A program made the translations under genes and the position numbers. A stretch of DNA of 64,000 nt from Pristionchus mayeri (taxonomy: Eukaryota > Nematoda > Chromadorea > Rhabditida > Neodiplogasteridae): contig BTRK01000003.1 in NCBI GenBank assembly GCA_036245805.1, positions 44,010,044 to 44,074,043 of the forward strand. The letters are read 5' to 3'. Shown here in pieces: positions 1-10,493 of this stretch (the stretch's first letter is position 1; each line of letters opens with the position of its first letter). Below the pieces are notes generated by a model. It was given only the letters and a program-made list of their open reading frames with translations. It was not told where the DNA came from and made no database searches.

Positions 1-71
1 CGAGCATTGTTATCGAGCATGGTGAGAGATGAGAGACTTCAGTTCCCCTGTCGGGGACAAACGACACTGAC

Positions 72-353
72 CTTCCCCCACGGGACACTTGCTGGTGTTC
101 GAACGGCAAATGAAGTTCTTGCCTTTGGATCGGCTGAAAAATTGCCTTTTGAAAATAGTTAGATTAGTCAAATAAGAAATTTAGCAACGATTGACGTATT
201 GAAAATTCGAAAACTTCAAATAACACTCGCAACACAAAATGTGAATTCTCACCGATAGAAAACAGTGCATGCCCGACACACATCCATGCCCATGTGAAGT
301 ACTTTGGTTATTCCACCACAAACGAGACAAGCGCGCTCCTGAAAATGGGCCAT
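72..353 (-). CDS. Nuclear hormone receptor, 5' exons (DNA-binding domain), runs off left edge
   Basis: Two exons are visible, 353-253 and 145-72. They join in phase across an intron (donor gtgaga, acceptor caaaag) and encode the first C4 zinc finger and the start of the second of a nuclear receptor: MAHFQERACLVCGG, then HMGMDVCRACTVFYR, then FFSRSKGKNFICRS and KCPVG. The CxxC...CRAC..FYR pattern is the P-box finger that contacts the hormone response element in DNA. The start chosen is the ATG at 353, only five codons before the first finger, which is common in nematode supplementary receptors. A second ATG at about 511 heads a short basic stretch (MPRPKSKKN), but its donor phase does not fit. 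The exon at 72 ends at gtcagt; the rest of the second finger and the ligand-binding domain lie outside the window. Family is confident; ligand and targets are unknown. Confidence 0.8.
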
Positions 354-359
354 AACGTG

Positions 360-1250
360 ACGCACAAAAAAGATCAACTTCTTTCGAAAACATACGAATC
401 ATCGCTTTAGCATCAACTATTTTAATAAAATCTCGGTTAAAATTGATTAAAAAACGAGCTCACCGTTCTTTTTGACTTCGGACGCGGCATCGATTGGAAA
501 TCCAACGAAATTCAGTCGCAGAAGTACACAAATTATCGAGGAATAGGGGAAAAGGAAGGGAAGAGTAGTACGCGTAGAATAGACGGAAAGAGAGAAATAG
601 TGTGGACGCTCTCTTTCTCTCTTCCCTCTTCTCTCTCTACTGCTTGTGCCTGGTTTGTGCTCGATTACGTGGATATTCGTTAGTATTTGACTCTCTCACG
701 ATCTCTCGCTCTATGATAATGCTGAGAGAAAGCACTATGTGGGATGAGAACTATTTTGTAAATCTGCCAGTGATATGTCAAAACAGTATTGCGAAATAAT
801 TTTCATCCGAATTTGACACCCTGAAAGAGAGAAAGTGACAGCGGAAGAGCTGCTAAGCTTTAAAGTAGGGAATACCCTCGTTTGTGAGGATTCACGGAAG
901 TGCTTTTGTACTTACTCGAGTACCAAATTGTGCAGCAATACAGCCGATTTTTGGAAATCAGTGTAAATATATTTGAAGAAAGAAACTGTAATAAATAGCA
1001 GAGATCATTGTGTGGTGTGATGTGTATTTCACGGCAGGATCTTAAATTCGAGGCATATACGAGGCCTCACTACTCGGGTTCGAACTTCTACGATACGGGT
1101 TACGGCATTTCAGGTTACGGCAGACTACAACGTTACTGTAGAAGGCAATACATCAACGATTGGTTTTATATTATGAAATTTGTGAAAAAAGTCAATTCAT
1201 GATATACGGTATTTCTACGGCATCTTTCTAGTGACATTTTATCCACGAGT
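360..1250. other. No gene recognised; upstream region of nuclear receptor
   Basis: No exon with supporting splice sites was found. The stretch holds purine-rich sequence around 540-600, CT-rich sequence around 600-700, and copies of the TACNGTA-type heptamer that recurs in introns elsewhere in the window (for example about 1090-1140). Confidence 0.3.
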
Positions 1251-1326
1251 GGTCAGTATCTGATCAGAAGCTAGCAGCGATCATGGCTGCTACTGCTGCG
1301 AGTGCGAAGAAGAGAGGAAGGGAGGA
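1251..1326 (-). pseudogene. Duplicated terminal exon of the 1.5-2.6 kb cysteine-rich gene
   Basis: This block is nearly identical to 1519-1590, which carries the last codons of the neighbouring cysteine-rich gene. Read on the - strand it encodes a hydrophobic tail, LAAVAAMIAASF, followed by a stop at 1266-1264. The partner copy ends LAAVAAMIAARF. The preceding codons differ between copies and no complete exon chain was found to the left. It may be an alternative last exon or the tip of a tandemly duplicated gene whose body is gone. Confidence 0.45.
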
Positions 1327-1531
1327 TAACCCGGTACGATACAGGGTACGGTTGCTAATGTAGAAGGAATTCAACCCAAAGTTCAGTGCACGATAATCTT
1401 ATCGTGGAATTTTGAGTTACTGCATAATTGGAAACAGGGATACGGAAGAGCACTTTGAATACTTAACCGTGTAATGTAACAGTAATAGTATCTCTCAACT
1501 GGCAGTTTATTCATTACTGGTCAGTATCTGA

Positions 1532-2582
1532 TCAGAAGCGAGCAGCGATCATGGCTGCCACTGCTGCGAGTGGAAAGAAGGGATGAAGGGAGGAGGGCGA
1601 GTGGGTGGTCCGCTTAGGCCCATTCTCAGGCTTATCTGCTCCTCCCGCGCTCTTTGACGATTCCGCCGTCTTCTTCGATTCGTTGCAGTAGGCGCCCTAG
1701 AAAGAAAGTTCGATATTCGGGACAACAACTATTTATCTCTATCTATCTCTCTCTCTCTCTCCCTCAGAAGATGTAAAGGGGAGGGAGATGCCGGCTTGAT
1801 CCTTTTGATCGTGCCAATTAACTCCAACCTCTTTGCCGATCTACAGGAAACGGTGTCAAAGCAATTCACCTTTGAGCACACTGTCGTATCCCCACAGGTC
1901 CGGCCAGTGCCGTGTGCTGTGGGAGTCTCATATTCCATAATGTAACAATACTCATATGGACACGAGACTTTCACCTGAGATGAACACATTTGCAGAGCAG
2001 TAAAGCAAACGCTACCTTGGGCTGGAACTAGGCGGGCTCGTCGGTGTAATCCGTGCTTAGATAGCACTTGTACTTGGTGCTGGCTTCAGCAGCCTTCATT
2101 GCTTCCTCTGTTGTTTTCTTCGAGTCGTTGCACAAATCTCCCTTGCAGCAAGTGCTAATCATATCCAATTTGCCCTTACTACCATCTTTGAATGTGTACC
2201 GAGCTGTTGCGGGGTACCAATCGAGCTGCAGTTATAATTTATAAGGACAGGCATGAAATGCCGAGAAAATGCATTGAATTTTCTCACTCGTCCTTCGCAT
2301 TTGAGTTCCTTCGGATTACATTCGTATCTGCTAAACTCGAACTTGTTCCCGTCGCTATTCGAAATTCCAGTGTCAAACGAGCACGAGTCCCCAGGACATT
2401 CCACCACTACCTGACAACATCGCAAAGTTCGTTCTTTCAATTCAATTTGGGTCATAATTGACCTTTCTGGTATTGTTCGAAATTTGGTTGTTCTCCTTTT
2501 CGTGTATTCCATCGTAGCACTTGATCGCGGCACAGAGCGGGAGAAGGGCGAATGCGATGAGAATAAAGGGCAGGATATGCAT
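1532..2582 (-). CDS. Secreted, probably GPI-anchored two-module cysteine-rich protein (Ly6/ET-module-like), with an in-frame TAG between modules
   Basis: Exons on the - strand are 2582-2463 (signal peptide MHILPFILIAFALLPLCA, then IKCYDG), 2410-2288 (VVVECPGDSC...YECNPKELKCEGR) and 2225-2016 (LDWYPATARY...STCCKGDLCND, then a second KCYLS). A second module follows at 1974-1870 (VKVSCPYEYCYIM...TCGDTTVCSK) and 1696-1532 (YCNESKKTAESS...), ending in a hydrophobic tail, FFPLAAVAAMIAARF, that resembles a GPI-attachment signal. Both modules share the order CY, a phase-0 intron, CP..C and CN.SKKT, so they are an internal duplication. The second-module reading frame is interrupted by TAG at 2030-2028, just before a conserved donor, and the exon carrying its CC pair was not found. 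The product may end after module one (about 131 residues), the locus may be decaying, or the stop may be allelic. The ET-module/Ly6 assignment rests on the CCxGxLCN motif alone. Confidence 0.6.
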
Positions 2583-2589
2583 CACTGGG

Positions 2590-3289
2590 AGTACGGTAGT
2601 CAGTTGGCGATCGAATAGTGTACGGTAGTCAGTTTGCGATTTAATAGTAAACGGTACTCAGTTCTCGATCGAATAATGGAAAATGGAAAAGATGATAAAT
2701 TACCAAAATACTGTAGGCGATGACGTATGTCGAAAGGGAGAGGAGAGGCTCGATCGACTGATCAGAGCGAGTGAAATTGAAGGGAATGAATGGAGAAGGG
2801 AGAATATTGCGCGTCGTCAGAGGTAATTGAAATGGGTTTGAATTATAAAACAACAAACATTATTAAAATGCAACAGTAAAGTAGAACATCATAATCCGGG
2901 AATCGCGAACTGACTTAAAAACAAGCAAAATCGATCTTTGAACTATTGTTTTCCAAAGTAGCATTGTATTCTACAGTAAAATGAAATACCGTACTCCTGT
3001 TATCGTCGAAGTAGAGATTATTGAAACACTACGGAATGTTGTTAACTTCGGAATTCAATTCAATTCATTTATCATGCAGATGTCGAAATAAGTGACGAGA
3101 AAGAGAAGTAAGATGAAATAAGACTACATGAAATACGATGCATCATCTAGGAAGCAAATATAATAATATGTCTCATGTAACTCAGAGAATAACGTCTTTA
3201 TCGAATACAATACAATAAATATCTGAGATCATTGTGAGGTGTGATGCGTAGAAAGGGGGAATGGGTAGTGTAGTGCCGAGGAATCGTCT
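2590..3289. other. Intergenic, no gene seen
   Basis: AT-rich sequence without a convincing exon. The 2590-2660 stretch repeats the phrase TACGGTAGTCAGTT with variations upstream of the cysteine-rich gene start. Confidence 0.3.
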
Positions 3290-3364
3290 GACTCTCTCCA
3301 AACCACACGCTCTCTCTCGTAGATCAGAGTGACCGAGAGAGTGTATGATATTGAGAGGGCGAGA
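3290..3364. mobile_element. Hairpin element with CTCTCTC...GAGAGAG core
   Basis: Near-palindrome of about 75 bp with a GACTCTCTCC arm and a GAGAGGGCGAGAC arm. Its centre belongs to the hairpin core shared by at least ten sites in this window. Ends and target duplication were not resolved. Confidence 0.5.
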
Positions 3365-3983
3365 CGATTGTTCATAGTGCCGGCTAATAGAGATTCAACA
3401 GTTATTCAAACTTTCTTCATCAGTTCAATGCTTTTCCCTCCTCAGTGCCCCGACTTCTTTCGGCATCTCCTCAGGGTAGTGTTCATAGTAGAGATTCTCG
3501 ATGACCTGGAATTAGTTTCGTATATTACGCATCATTATCCATCTTTATCAACGCCATATGAGCTTATCCATGCGCAATTTTGTACGAAAAATACAGGTTT
3601 ATTAGGATGAAAAATTAATGGATGTGTTCAGTTGGTTCGGCTAATCGATTTCGGTACCCGAAAAGACGATTCTAATGCATAGTACCTCAGCAGCCGATTT
3701 CCTCCTCGGGGGTCTTCTAGGCGGCTCTGGTTCTTGCCGTGGAACGGGAGAATTCCACGGGAAAGACTGCTCCTGCGGACGAGGCACGTAGTAGTCCACA
3801 TTGCCACTGGAATAATTGGAACGATGAACATATTTAAATTTATTACTCAGAGAACTATGAATCTAAAAAAAAATATTTCAGCCATATGGTTGTCAGCCGA
3901 ACGGTTCTGTTATATGGTCGATTCATATAAATTTGAAAAAAATCCCTCTAACAATAAGAAGAGCAACATCTGTTAGAATGCTG
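3365..3983. other. No gene seen
   Basis: Open reading frames here are short, overlap on both strands and have no consistent splice sites. Positions 3976-3983 (GAATGCTG) form the left target duplication of the adjacent element. Confidence 0.3.
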
Positions 3984-4574
3984 GGCTCTGTACCAATATA
4001 AGGGTCCCAAAGTCTTCTGTACCAATATAAGGGTCCCAAAAATTTCTCTACCAGTATAAGGGTCCCAAATAAAATGTCGCCATCAATAAGTAATACCAAT
4101 AAGTACTGCGCCATAACTGTGCAATATCGTGTTTCAGATGTGTTTAATAAAATCAAGCTCTGTATTTGAGTTTCCTTCGTAACTCGGCTTTAACACATCC
4201 TAGAAGGCTAGGTACTCGGCTAGGCTATTTGAACCAGCTGGATGAACTATTTTTAAGTTCCCAACTTTGATATTTCATCATCTTTTTGTATCTCGGCAGA
4301 CTTAGATGTCTCTAACACCTCTGCCATAATCAAAAGAGTGGGCAAGGTCATTGCTTGTACGATGAGTTTGAGCCAATTTGCGAAGGGGACGCACATTCAG
4401 AGTTGGATTTCCTTTACACACTTCAGAAACACGGTGTTGCATAGTTATGATGCAAAATTAAATTTTTATAATAACAATTGAAATTGTGTTTGGGACCCTT
4501 ATACTGGTACAGCTTACTTCGGGACCCTTATGCTGGTACAGAAATTTTTGGGACCCTTATATTGGTACAGAGCC
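3984..4574. mobile_element. Non-autonomous hAT-like element with tandem subterminal repeats
   Basis: The terminal inverted repeat GGCTCTGTACCAATATAAGG has its mirror ending in GTACAGAGCC. The 591-bp element is flanked by an exact 8-bp duplication GAATGCTG (3976-3983 and 4575-4582), the length made by hAT transposases. Each end carries three tandem copies of a unit of about 29 bp built on ACCAATATAAGGGTCCCAAA (3990-4070), inverted at the other end (4488-4570). No transposase reading frame is present, so it would need a partner element to move. Confidence 0.8.
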
Positions 4575-4641
4575 GAATGCTGGAACCAATCGAAATGGAG
4601 ATATACTAGGAAATGGACTAGACATGTACTGCCTATTGAGC

Positions 4642-5063
4642 TCACCTATTAAAGGGCTGGTATCTCCTCGCCCTCTCCTCTTCCTCCCTCCTTCTCTCCC
4701 TGGCCATCCTCCTCTTCTCCTTCTCGATCCTCTCCGATTCCTTCTCCAGTCTCCTCATCTCCTTCTCGCGTCGCTCCCTACTCTCGCGACGGAGTTTCCT
4801 GACAAAGTTCAAAGATCAAAATCATTATTCAGTAATTCCACATGATGAGACTGGTTAGTTTCATAGAATGATACTCATAAACTGAAAATGAGATTCGAAA
4901 TTCAAATATCACTTTTATATTTATGTCAAGGCAGTATGCATGATAGAAAGTTTGCGACGTAAATATCAATATACGAAAGATCACCAATCTCTCACCTTTC
5001 CAGCTCGGGCGGAGGTCGATCTGGCCACTCGGTGCGCCATGTGGGCACATCTCCGTGAGGGCG
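4642..5063 (-). CDS. C-terminus of a charged coiled-coil protein (5' part not resolved)
   Basis: Two exons join in phase on the - strand: 5063-4996 (RPHGDVPTWRTEWPDRPPPE) and 4798-4642, ending with TGA. The last exon is almost entirely Arg, Glu and Lys with regularly spaced Leu/Met/Ile (RKLRRESRERREKEMRRLEK and onward, ending RYQPFNR). This predicts a long single alpha-helix or coiled coil. The acceptors (ttttgcag, tttgtcag) and donor (gtgaga) are good. Upstream exons must exist because the first exon starts at an acceptor; the exon at 6475-6372 is a candidate but its phase does not join directly. Function is not recognised. Confidence 0.55.
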
Positions 5064-5329
5064 CTGCAAAAGTGTGATCACGTTATGTTACTGTAACGAA
5101 TCCTTCAATCGAGAACTGACAATACCGTAATCGAAATTCTCTCCCATATTTGTTGGCACAATGCCAACACTCTACGTGCATTTTCGTATTTTCCATCTTC
5201 AACAATTCAATTATCTCAAATTAAATTATCTTCCCTCTCTCTCGTCTCCTACTCTCTCGCTCTCTCTCCCTCCCCCCTCCTCCTCCGCCTCCCCTCATTC
5301 TCCCCCCTCTCGCTCGCGCCACACGGCCC

Positions 5330-6019
5330 ATGTGTTTCCCGTCGAAGAGAGTTCGTTGTTTTTGTTATTTAAAAAATGTATTGTATTTTTGTTATTTATT
5401 TTGATATTTGAGGACCACCACAAGGAGAAGCAGCACAAGAAGCGGAGCCACCATGGAGAGCAACGTGAGAGATCAATGATGGAAGATCAAAGACCGCGCC
5501 ATTTCAAAAGGGGAAAAGCTAAACCCAAACCGCTGCTTTTCTTGCTAATTGTTGTTCCGGTTTGCTTTTTGCTTGAAAGTTCAGCGATCGAGGATCATCG
5601 TTATTCTCACTCCCAATCCCACTCTAACCATGCAGATTAGTGTTTGCGACAGTGAGCCCCAGAGATCAAAGACCATTAAAGGAAAACAATCGATAATCAC
5701 AGCACCTCCGGGCGCCGGCGGACAAGGAGGAAGCGAGGGTGACAAGGAGCTCGAGGAGGATCTTACCGTAGCTGAGGTATACCGTATTCCTGCCCGACCG
5801 ATGACTGACTTTTCATTTACGTTGATTACCGTACTCCCAATCCGAGATACCGTATGATAATGTCAATCGAGAACTGTCGTTTTCCGATCGACGACTAAAT
5901 TTTCATGGATTACTGTATGCCAATTATTTGTTTTTCAGGCACCCGATCAGATGCCAGAGCGCGATCTGGAGCCATTCAAGATCCGGCAGCAGTACTTCAC
6001 CGCGGAGCAGCTGCTGTGA
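5330..6019 (+). CDS. Small 75-aa hydrophilic protein, four exons
   Basis: Exons 5330-5350 (MCFPSKR), 5413-5464 (DHHKEKQHKKRSHHGEQ), 5703-5776 (PPGAGGQGGSEGDKELEEDL) and 5939-6019 (APDQMPERDLEPFKIRQQYF then TAEQLL, stop) join without phase conflict. The middle is His/Lys-rich, then Gly-rich, then acidic. An AATAAA at 6109-6114, about 90 bases past the stop, fits a 3' end here. The first donor (gttcgt) is weak, so the N-terminus is the least certain part. A pyrimidine-rich tract at 5225-5320 lies immediately upstream. The introns carry several TACNGTA heptamers. No family is recognised. Confidence 0.5.
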
Positions 6020-6108
6020 GGGGCAAACGTCGACCGCAGGCGCGGCACCACGCACCCCACACCACGCACAACCGCACGCAAACACTTCTACTTGAGAACG
6101 TACGGAGA

Positions 6109-6114
6109 AATAAA
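6109..6114 (+). terminator. Polyadenylation signal AATAAA
   Basis: Canonical hexamer about 90 bases after the stop codon at 6019. Confidence 0.5.
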
Positions 6115-6371
6115 CAAATTGGTTTTTTTATGTCTTGGTATTTTCTTTCCGAACAGTCCTTGAACACCGTAATTAGTTTATTTGCACTGACATTTTTCGT
6201 TTTCATTTACCTTTCCCTTGCAGTAATTGCTCACACTTCTAGTCTTTCTGTCCCAATTCGCCAAACTCTTTACCGATCGCTGACTGACAAGGTCATGGAT
6301 TACTGTAGGCCAATAATCGATCGTTTATGGCGAATGTTGCTGGTTTTATTGCGATAAACACTGTGACTCAC

Positions 6372-6475
6372 CCTTCTTCCTGATCCTCCTCTCCCTGCAG
6401 GTCTGTTTGATTGAAGCTGCCCGTTGAGTCGAATGAAGAAGAAGAGCACGGCGAACCATCCGGGGGCCTGAACAT
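6372..6475 (-). CDS. Candidate first exon (serine-rich N-terminus)
   Basis: ATG at 6475 opens MFRPPDGSPCSSSSFDSTGS and continues to an acidic stretch (GEEDQEE) ending at donor gtgagt. The composition looks coding and the ATG lies 17 bases outside a MITE at 6492. It may be the 5' exon of the coiled-coil gene at 4642-5063, but the phase does not match directly, so at least one exon would be missing between them. Confidence 0.25.
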
Positions 6476-6491
6476 TTTTTTGTCTTCAGTA

Positions 6492-6638
6492 GGGTTCCGG
6501 AATTGTGTGTAATTGGGCGTCTTTTGAATCATTTTTAGATATTTATCATGTGCGCTATAGAAGTATAATATATATTGTGCATGAAACATATCCGAAAATG
6601 ATTCAAAAGACGCCCAATTACGCCCAATTCCGAAACCC
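6492..6638. mobile_element. Tc1/mariner-type hairpin MITE, TA target
   Basis: About 147 bp with inverted arms beginning GGGTTCCGGAATTG and containing TAATTGGGCGTCTTTTGAAT, flanked by TA at 6490-6491 and 6639-6640. No coding capacity. Confidence 0.7.
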
Positions 6639-6822
6639 TAGTCATCAGATTGCAACCTATGCGAATTTTGGATAACTAAATATAACTAAAACTAAAAATG
6701 AATTCCTACTCCTCCACTCATGCCCAAGTACATTTTCAGCGATAAATGAAAGACTTGAATAGGTAGGCTATTCTTGAATAGGCTATTACAGGGAGATGTT
6801 GTTGAAGGTCAGAGATCAGAGA

Positions 6823-9800
6823 TCAAAGAAATAAACGAACACAGATAGCAATCGCCATCACGAACTCCGCGACGGACATCACGAGCTGCTCGGTGAAGAC
6901 GTCCTGCAATTATTTAATTATTTATCATATTCGAATTTTTTTTTGCATTTCATTTACTTGAAGAATGAGGGAATATGTAGTATCCGTGAAATATGTTTGG
7001 TTCATTGTTTTTTCTTCAATTTAATTTATTGAAGAAAAAGAACTACATTGAAGTAGAGTCGAATTAAATTTGCTGATTGTTTTCCAAATGTCATCGTACA
7101 TTATTTATAAAAGGCCCTTTCTCAGCTCAGTTTGACCAATGCACTCGACAATACCACTCGTAGCTGTACTCATATTTCTAGGTTTTGATCCTCCTAAATA
7201 TCAATATTTCTGGGTGATTTTAGTACCATCTGGGCTATCCCAACCATCAAATGTGACAATGAAAGAACACTCGAAAAGAAGCCCAGAAGTACTCTCATCC
7301 GGAGTAATCATGGTTCCCGAACTCGTCCCGCTCTGTTTTTCGCAGGTTTTTGATCTTTGATTTTTAAGCCTTATCGTCATCCTCACCTTTCTCAGGAATT
7401 GCTAGACCAGTACCGAGCCCAGACAATTGATAGCAACACATTTTCTGCCCAGATTAAGGTATTTTCTTGGAATTTCGTATTTTGCGTTTTCAACAAGGAA
7501 ATCATTTGCATTCTACAGATGCTACTAGAATGCTCCAAATCCATCATTCCTTTCTAAAACTTAGAGTTCTAACATGATTCACTTCCATTTTGAAGCAAGG
7601 TATCGATTGTTACTCGCTGAATTGTGACTATCGCATGCAAGTCCCGGGAATGTGGGAGAACATCTTCCAGTGCGATTTTAAAAGATTCTTGTCCCCAAGA
7701 CAGGTAAAATGTTTGTGCAGTTGAGGGCAATTGGCCGGATGAGTACTATTATATCATGCCACCTTTGCTGTATCAGAAATAGCATGATGTTATATCACAG
7801 TTCTCATCCTACCTATTGCTGATCGACTGTTTTAGAGTGTGTAGACTGAAAAGAGCGTATAGTTTCTCGGACTTTACGCAGAGATAAGATAGCATACATG
7901 CAATTTCATATTCAGACTTCTAGTCTTTTCAGATCGTATTTTGCACCGATTTCGCTACTGACATGGTACAAGTCACTTGTCGATCTCACTCTTACTACAG
8001 TATACCACTCACAACGATGATAACGATCCTCTCTCTCGCTCTTACTCGGTAAAGTAACTTCATTGTCGAAAAGCAGTTACGCAATCGTTTTGGGAAGATC
8101 TCGTAATACGTTTACCCATAAATCACATCAAATATTATACAATATTGTTTTGTAAAAATATACCATCCTCTTCCCACACATGATCTCTAAATTTGTAAAA
8201 ATTTCGACACTTTAATATCTAAATTAAGCACTCACTCCCGACCACCACAACACCGCGTACGCAGTCGACATGATGATGAGCGCAGCGCCCGTCACGAAAT
8301 ACGGCCACACCCAGTTCTTGCGACGCTGAAATAATCAGATTACTCTTACAATTAGAATGTTTGATGAAAGGTTTAAATATGCCTCCATCGATGGTGTTTT
8401 TTTGTTTTTGTTTTTTTTCAAATGCTGTTACAACCAGTTCTTGTGATGCTGAAAGCACCCAATCTTTGAAGAAAATTCATTCGAGTTGGGCTCACGATTT
8501 TTGTTAACCGTCATGTATAAATGCTCTTCTAGATAAGATCTTCAGTATAAAAAAATATCAACATTTTCCATGCTCCCAACTTCAACAGTGGTTACGTCTT
8601 GCAGACTATAATTAATGAGATATAGTGATGGCAAATCGAAGCGTACTCTCCTCGTTTCACACGCTCTCTCGCTCTGTCTGACCGGCGAGAGAGTGTGTAA
8701 CGAGGAGAGTGCGCGCCGTTTTGGCATGACTAGTGAGATCCATTCGTCGTTCCGCGCATGGTAAACACGAAATAATGAAAGGAAGGTTTGCAAACCTTTA
8801 TCGCCGCATACACGAGCATACAGCTGGCAGGAAGATGGGCGATGGAGAGGACGAGAGCGATGATCACGATAGGGTACATGGCTGGAATCAGTTAATTTAC
8901 TTTCACCTGCACCATTCCCACAAATTATTGCGAATTCAATCAAATATAGGAAATACTCTATCTGGTACCATAATTGCACCGAATAGTCATTTCTAATGTA
9001 TTATTCTAATAAACGCATAATATCAGCCCTTTTGGAAGAAACCTTTCTTTGAACTTTGAACAGTGTCCCTAAAATGGAGAATAGAATAATGGAGTATTCC
9101 ATACCATTGACTCTTCTCCTCTCCGGCGTCTCCGTGTATAGTCCGTACAGACCGGGAAACCGTGCTTTGAAATCCGAGTAGATTCTGTAATTCGATTCAT
9201 TTGCTCATTAACTTGAACCTTACGTGGAGGCTCAGAAAGGAAATATACTTATTTTTTTCGAATTTATAGCTTATGGTCTTGCTACAGCAAAAATTACTAA
9301 CTGATTGAAAGGAAACAACTTTTCGGTGTCTAAATGTGAGGTAAGAGACATAATATGCCTGCCACTCACAGCGCATTATCCGGTATCTCTCGGTTCTCCC
9401 AGTAGCCCATGAGGTCCTTGACCACCTGAAATGCATTATTGTATATTGACCTAAATCACAACATCAAAGCAAATATAAACAAAAACCGATATAGTCAAAA
9501 CAAAATTCACCTGCGTTTGCCAGCCCATCACGCCTATTTGAATGCATGCCCAGATCTGAAATTTGCTCGATTTCAATCTGAGAAAATTGTAATAAAAGTC
9601 AGCAAAGTTGCAGTTTTAGCAGTTCTATCTAACATGCATTCGTAGTCGAGTAAAAACAACTAAAATGGGTGATTTTGGAGGCCTATTTTAGCTACAATTT
9701 GCACAAATTCCATAAAAATTCACTGAAATATTGAAAATTCTTGGCATATATAGCACTTTTTTTAAAAAAAAAAGCTCACAATATTCCAGACTCCGACGAC

Positions 9801-9839
9801 AATGGCTGCTCCACGCAAGCAGGCCAGTGGATCCGCCAT
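6823..9839 (-). CDS. Four-transmembrane small membrane protein, seven exons, 165 aa
   Basis: The exons are 9839-9780, 9555-9511, 9425-9370, 9184-9105, 8881-8796, 8325-8236 and 6903-6823. All join in phase with consensus splice sites and end in TGA. The protein starts MADPLACLRGAAIVVGVWNI. A first hydrophobic span covers about residues 8-31, then comes a polar loop of about 50 residues (WENREIPDNAL...RIYSDFKARFPGLYG...PERRRVN). A second span is PIVIIALVLSIAHL and onward to CMLVYAAIK. After a basic RRKNW come a third (VWPYFVTGAALIIMSTAYAV) and a fourth (VMSVAEFVMAIAICVRLFL). This tetraspan layout fits nematode MARVEL/DUF-type integral membrane proteins, but no specific family is claimed. Intron 5 carries a MITE (8623-8732), and the 1.3-kb intron 6 holds a separate gene on the opposite strand (7139-7844). 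Confidence 0.8.
7139..7844 (+). CDS. Secreted protein gene nested in an intron of the opposite-strand tetraspan gene
   Basis: Exons 7139-7181, 7224-7345, 7396-7458 and 7596-7703 join in phase. The N-terminus MHSTIPLVAVLIFLVPSGLS is a signal peptide; then come an Asn-glycosylation site (NVT), a KRS site, and a cysteine-containing tail (DCYSLNCDYRMQVPGMW...FQCDFKRFLSPRQ). The first intron is only 42 bp, in frame and without a stop, so a retained form would still be readable. The 3' end is unsure: an acceptor at 7835 gives two codons and TAG at 7842-7844, while one at 7800 extends the frame to TAA near 7885. The family is not recognised. Confidence 0.5.
8623..8732. mobile_element. hAT-type hairpin MITE (TAGTGATG family)
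   Basis: About 110 bp with ends TAGTGATGGCAAA and TTTTGGCATGACTA around the CTCTCTC...GAGAGAG hairpin. Flanks ATGAGATA and GTGAGATC share six bases, consistent with a decayed 8-bp duplication. Its core is the reverse complement of the copy at 21390-21501. It lies in an intron of the tetraspan gene. Confidence 0.75.
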
Positions 9840-10493
9840 CTTGACCTACCCGACTATCGATTGATATAGATTATCGATCGGTCAGCATCTAAACCAACTG
9901 ATTAGGCGCGCAAAGAGTGAGCAATCGCGCGCGATCGCGAACTGCGACGAAACGCGAGTGAGTCATCCTGATAAACAAGGGGAATGACTGGACACAATCG
10001 ATAATATGATACCAATCGGTTATAGATACTGTAACTTGTTGGTGAAGCGCCCTGCAGGGTATTCTTCACAGAGAAGAGCAGGAGTATGAGTCAATCACGC
10101 CAAGCGACTCATCCATCTCGTGTATCAGAACAATCAGCGGAATGAGGTAATCAATCGATAATCAACCAATACTGTAACGAGTAGAAGTATGTCCTCAGGG
10201 CAACAATGGATTCTTCATCGAGGGGAACAATCAGGCGTGCCTTGACATGAGAACGGTATCATCATCCAAGGGATGGAGGACCCATTGAAATCGCGGAGAA
10301 CCGAACAAGACAATAAATCGATAATGTGTAAACAATTATGTAACGAGTTGTGAGTATCCTCTCAGGGCAGCAAGGGATCCTTGACCGAGGGGTGAGGGGG
10401 AGAGCCCACCTGACTTGTGTGTGTGCAAGGAAATAGCAGGGGAGAAGTGCAAATAGAGGCGGACGAGAGGGTGTGGAAAGATAGGAGAGTGGA
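9840..10493. other. Intergenic, no gene seen
   Basis: Upstream region of the tetraspan gene. It contains several ATCGAT-type motifs between 9850 and 10170 but no supported exon. Confidence 0.3.

Noticed and set aside
1284..1340. A + strand start MAATAASAKKRG, duplicated at about 1551
   Set aside because: It is the antisense of the hydrophobic terminal exon of the - strand cysteine-rich gene; the second copy has an immediate stop in the + frame.
5161..5640. 159-codon + strand open frame over the pyrimidine-rich tract
   Set aside because: The beginning is low-complexity; only the DHHKEKQHKK part fits spliced coding sequence, and the C-terminal part reads through an intron.
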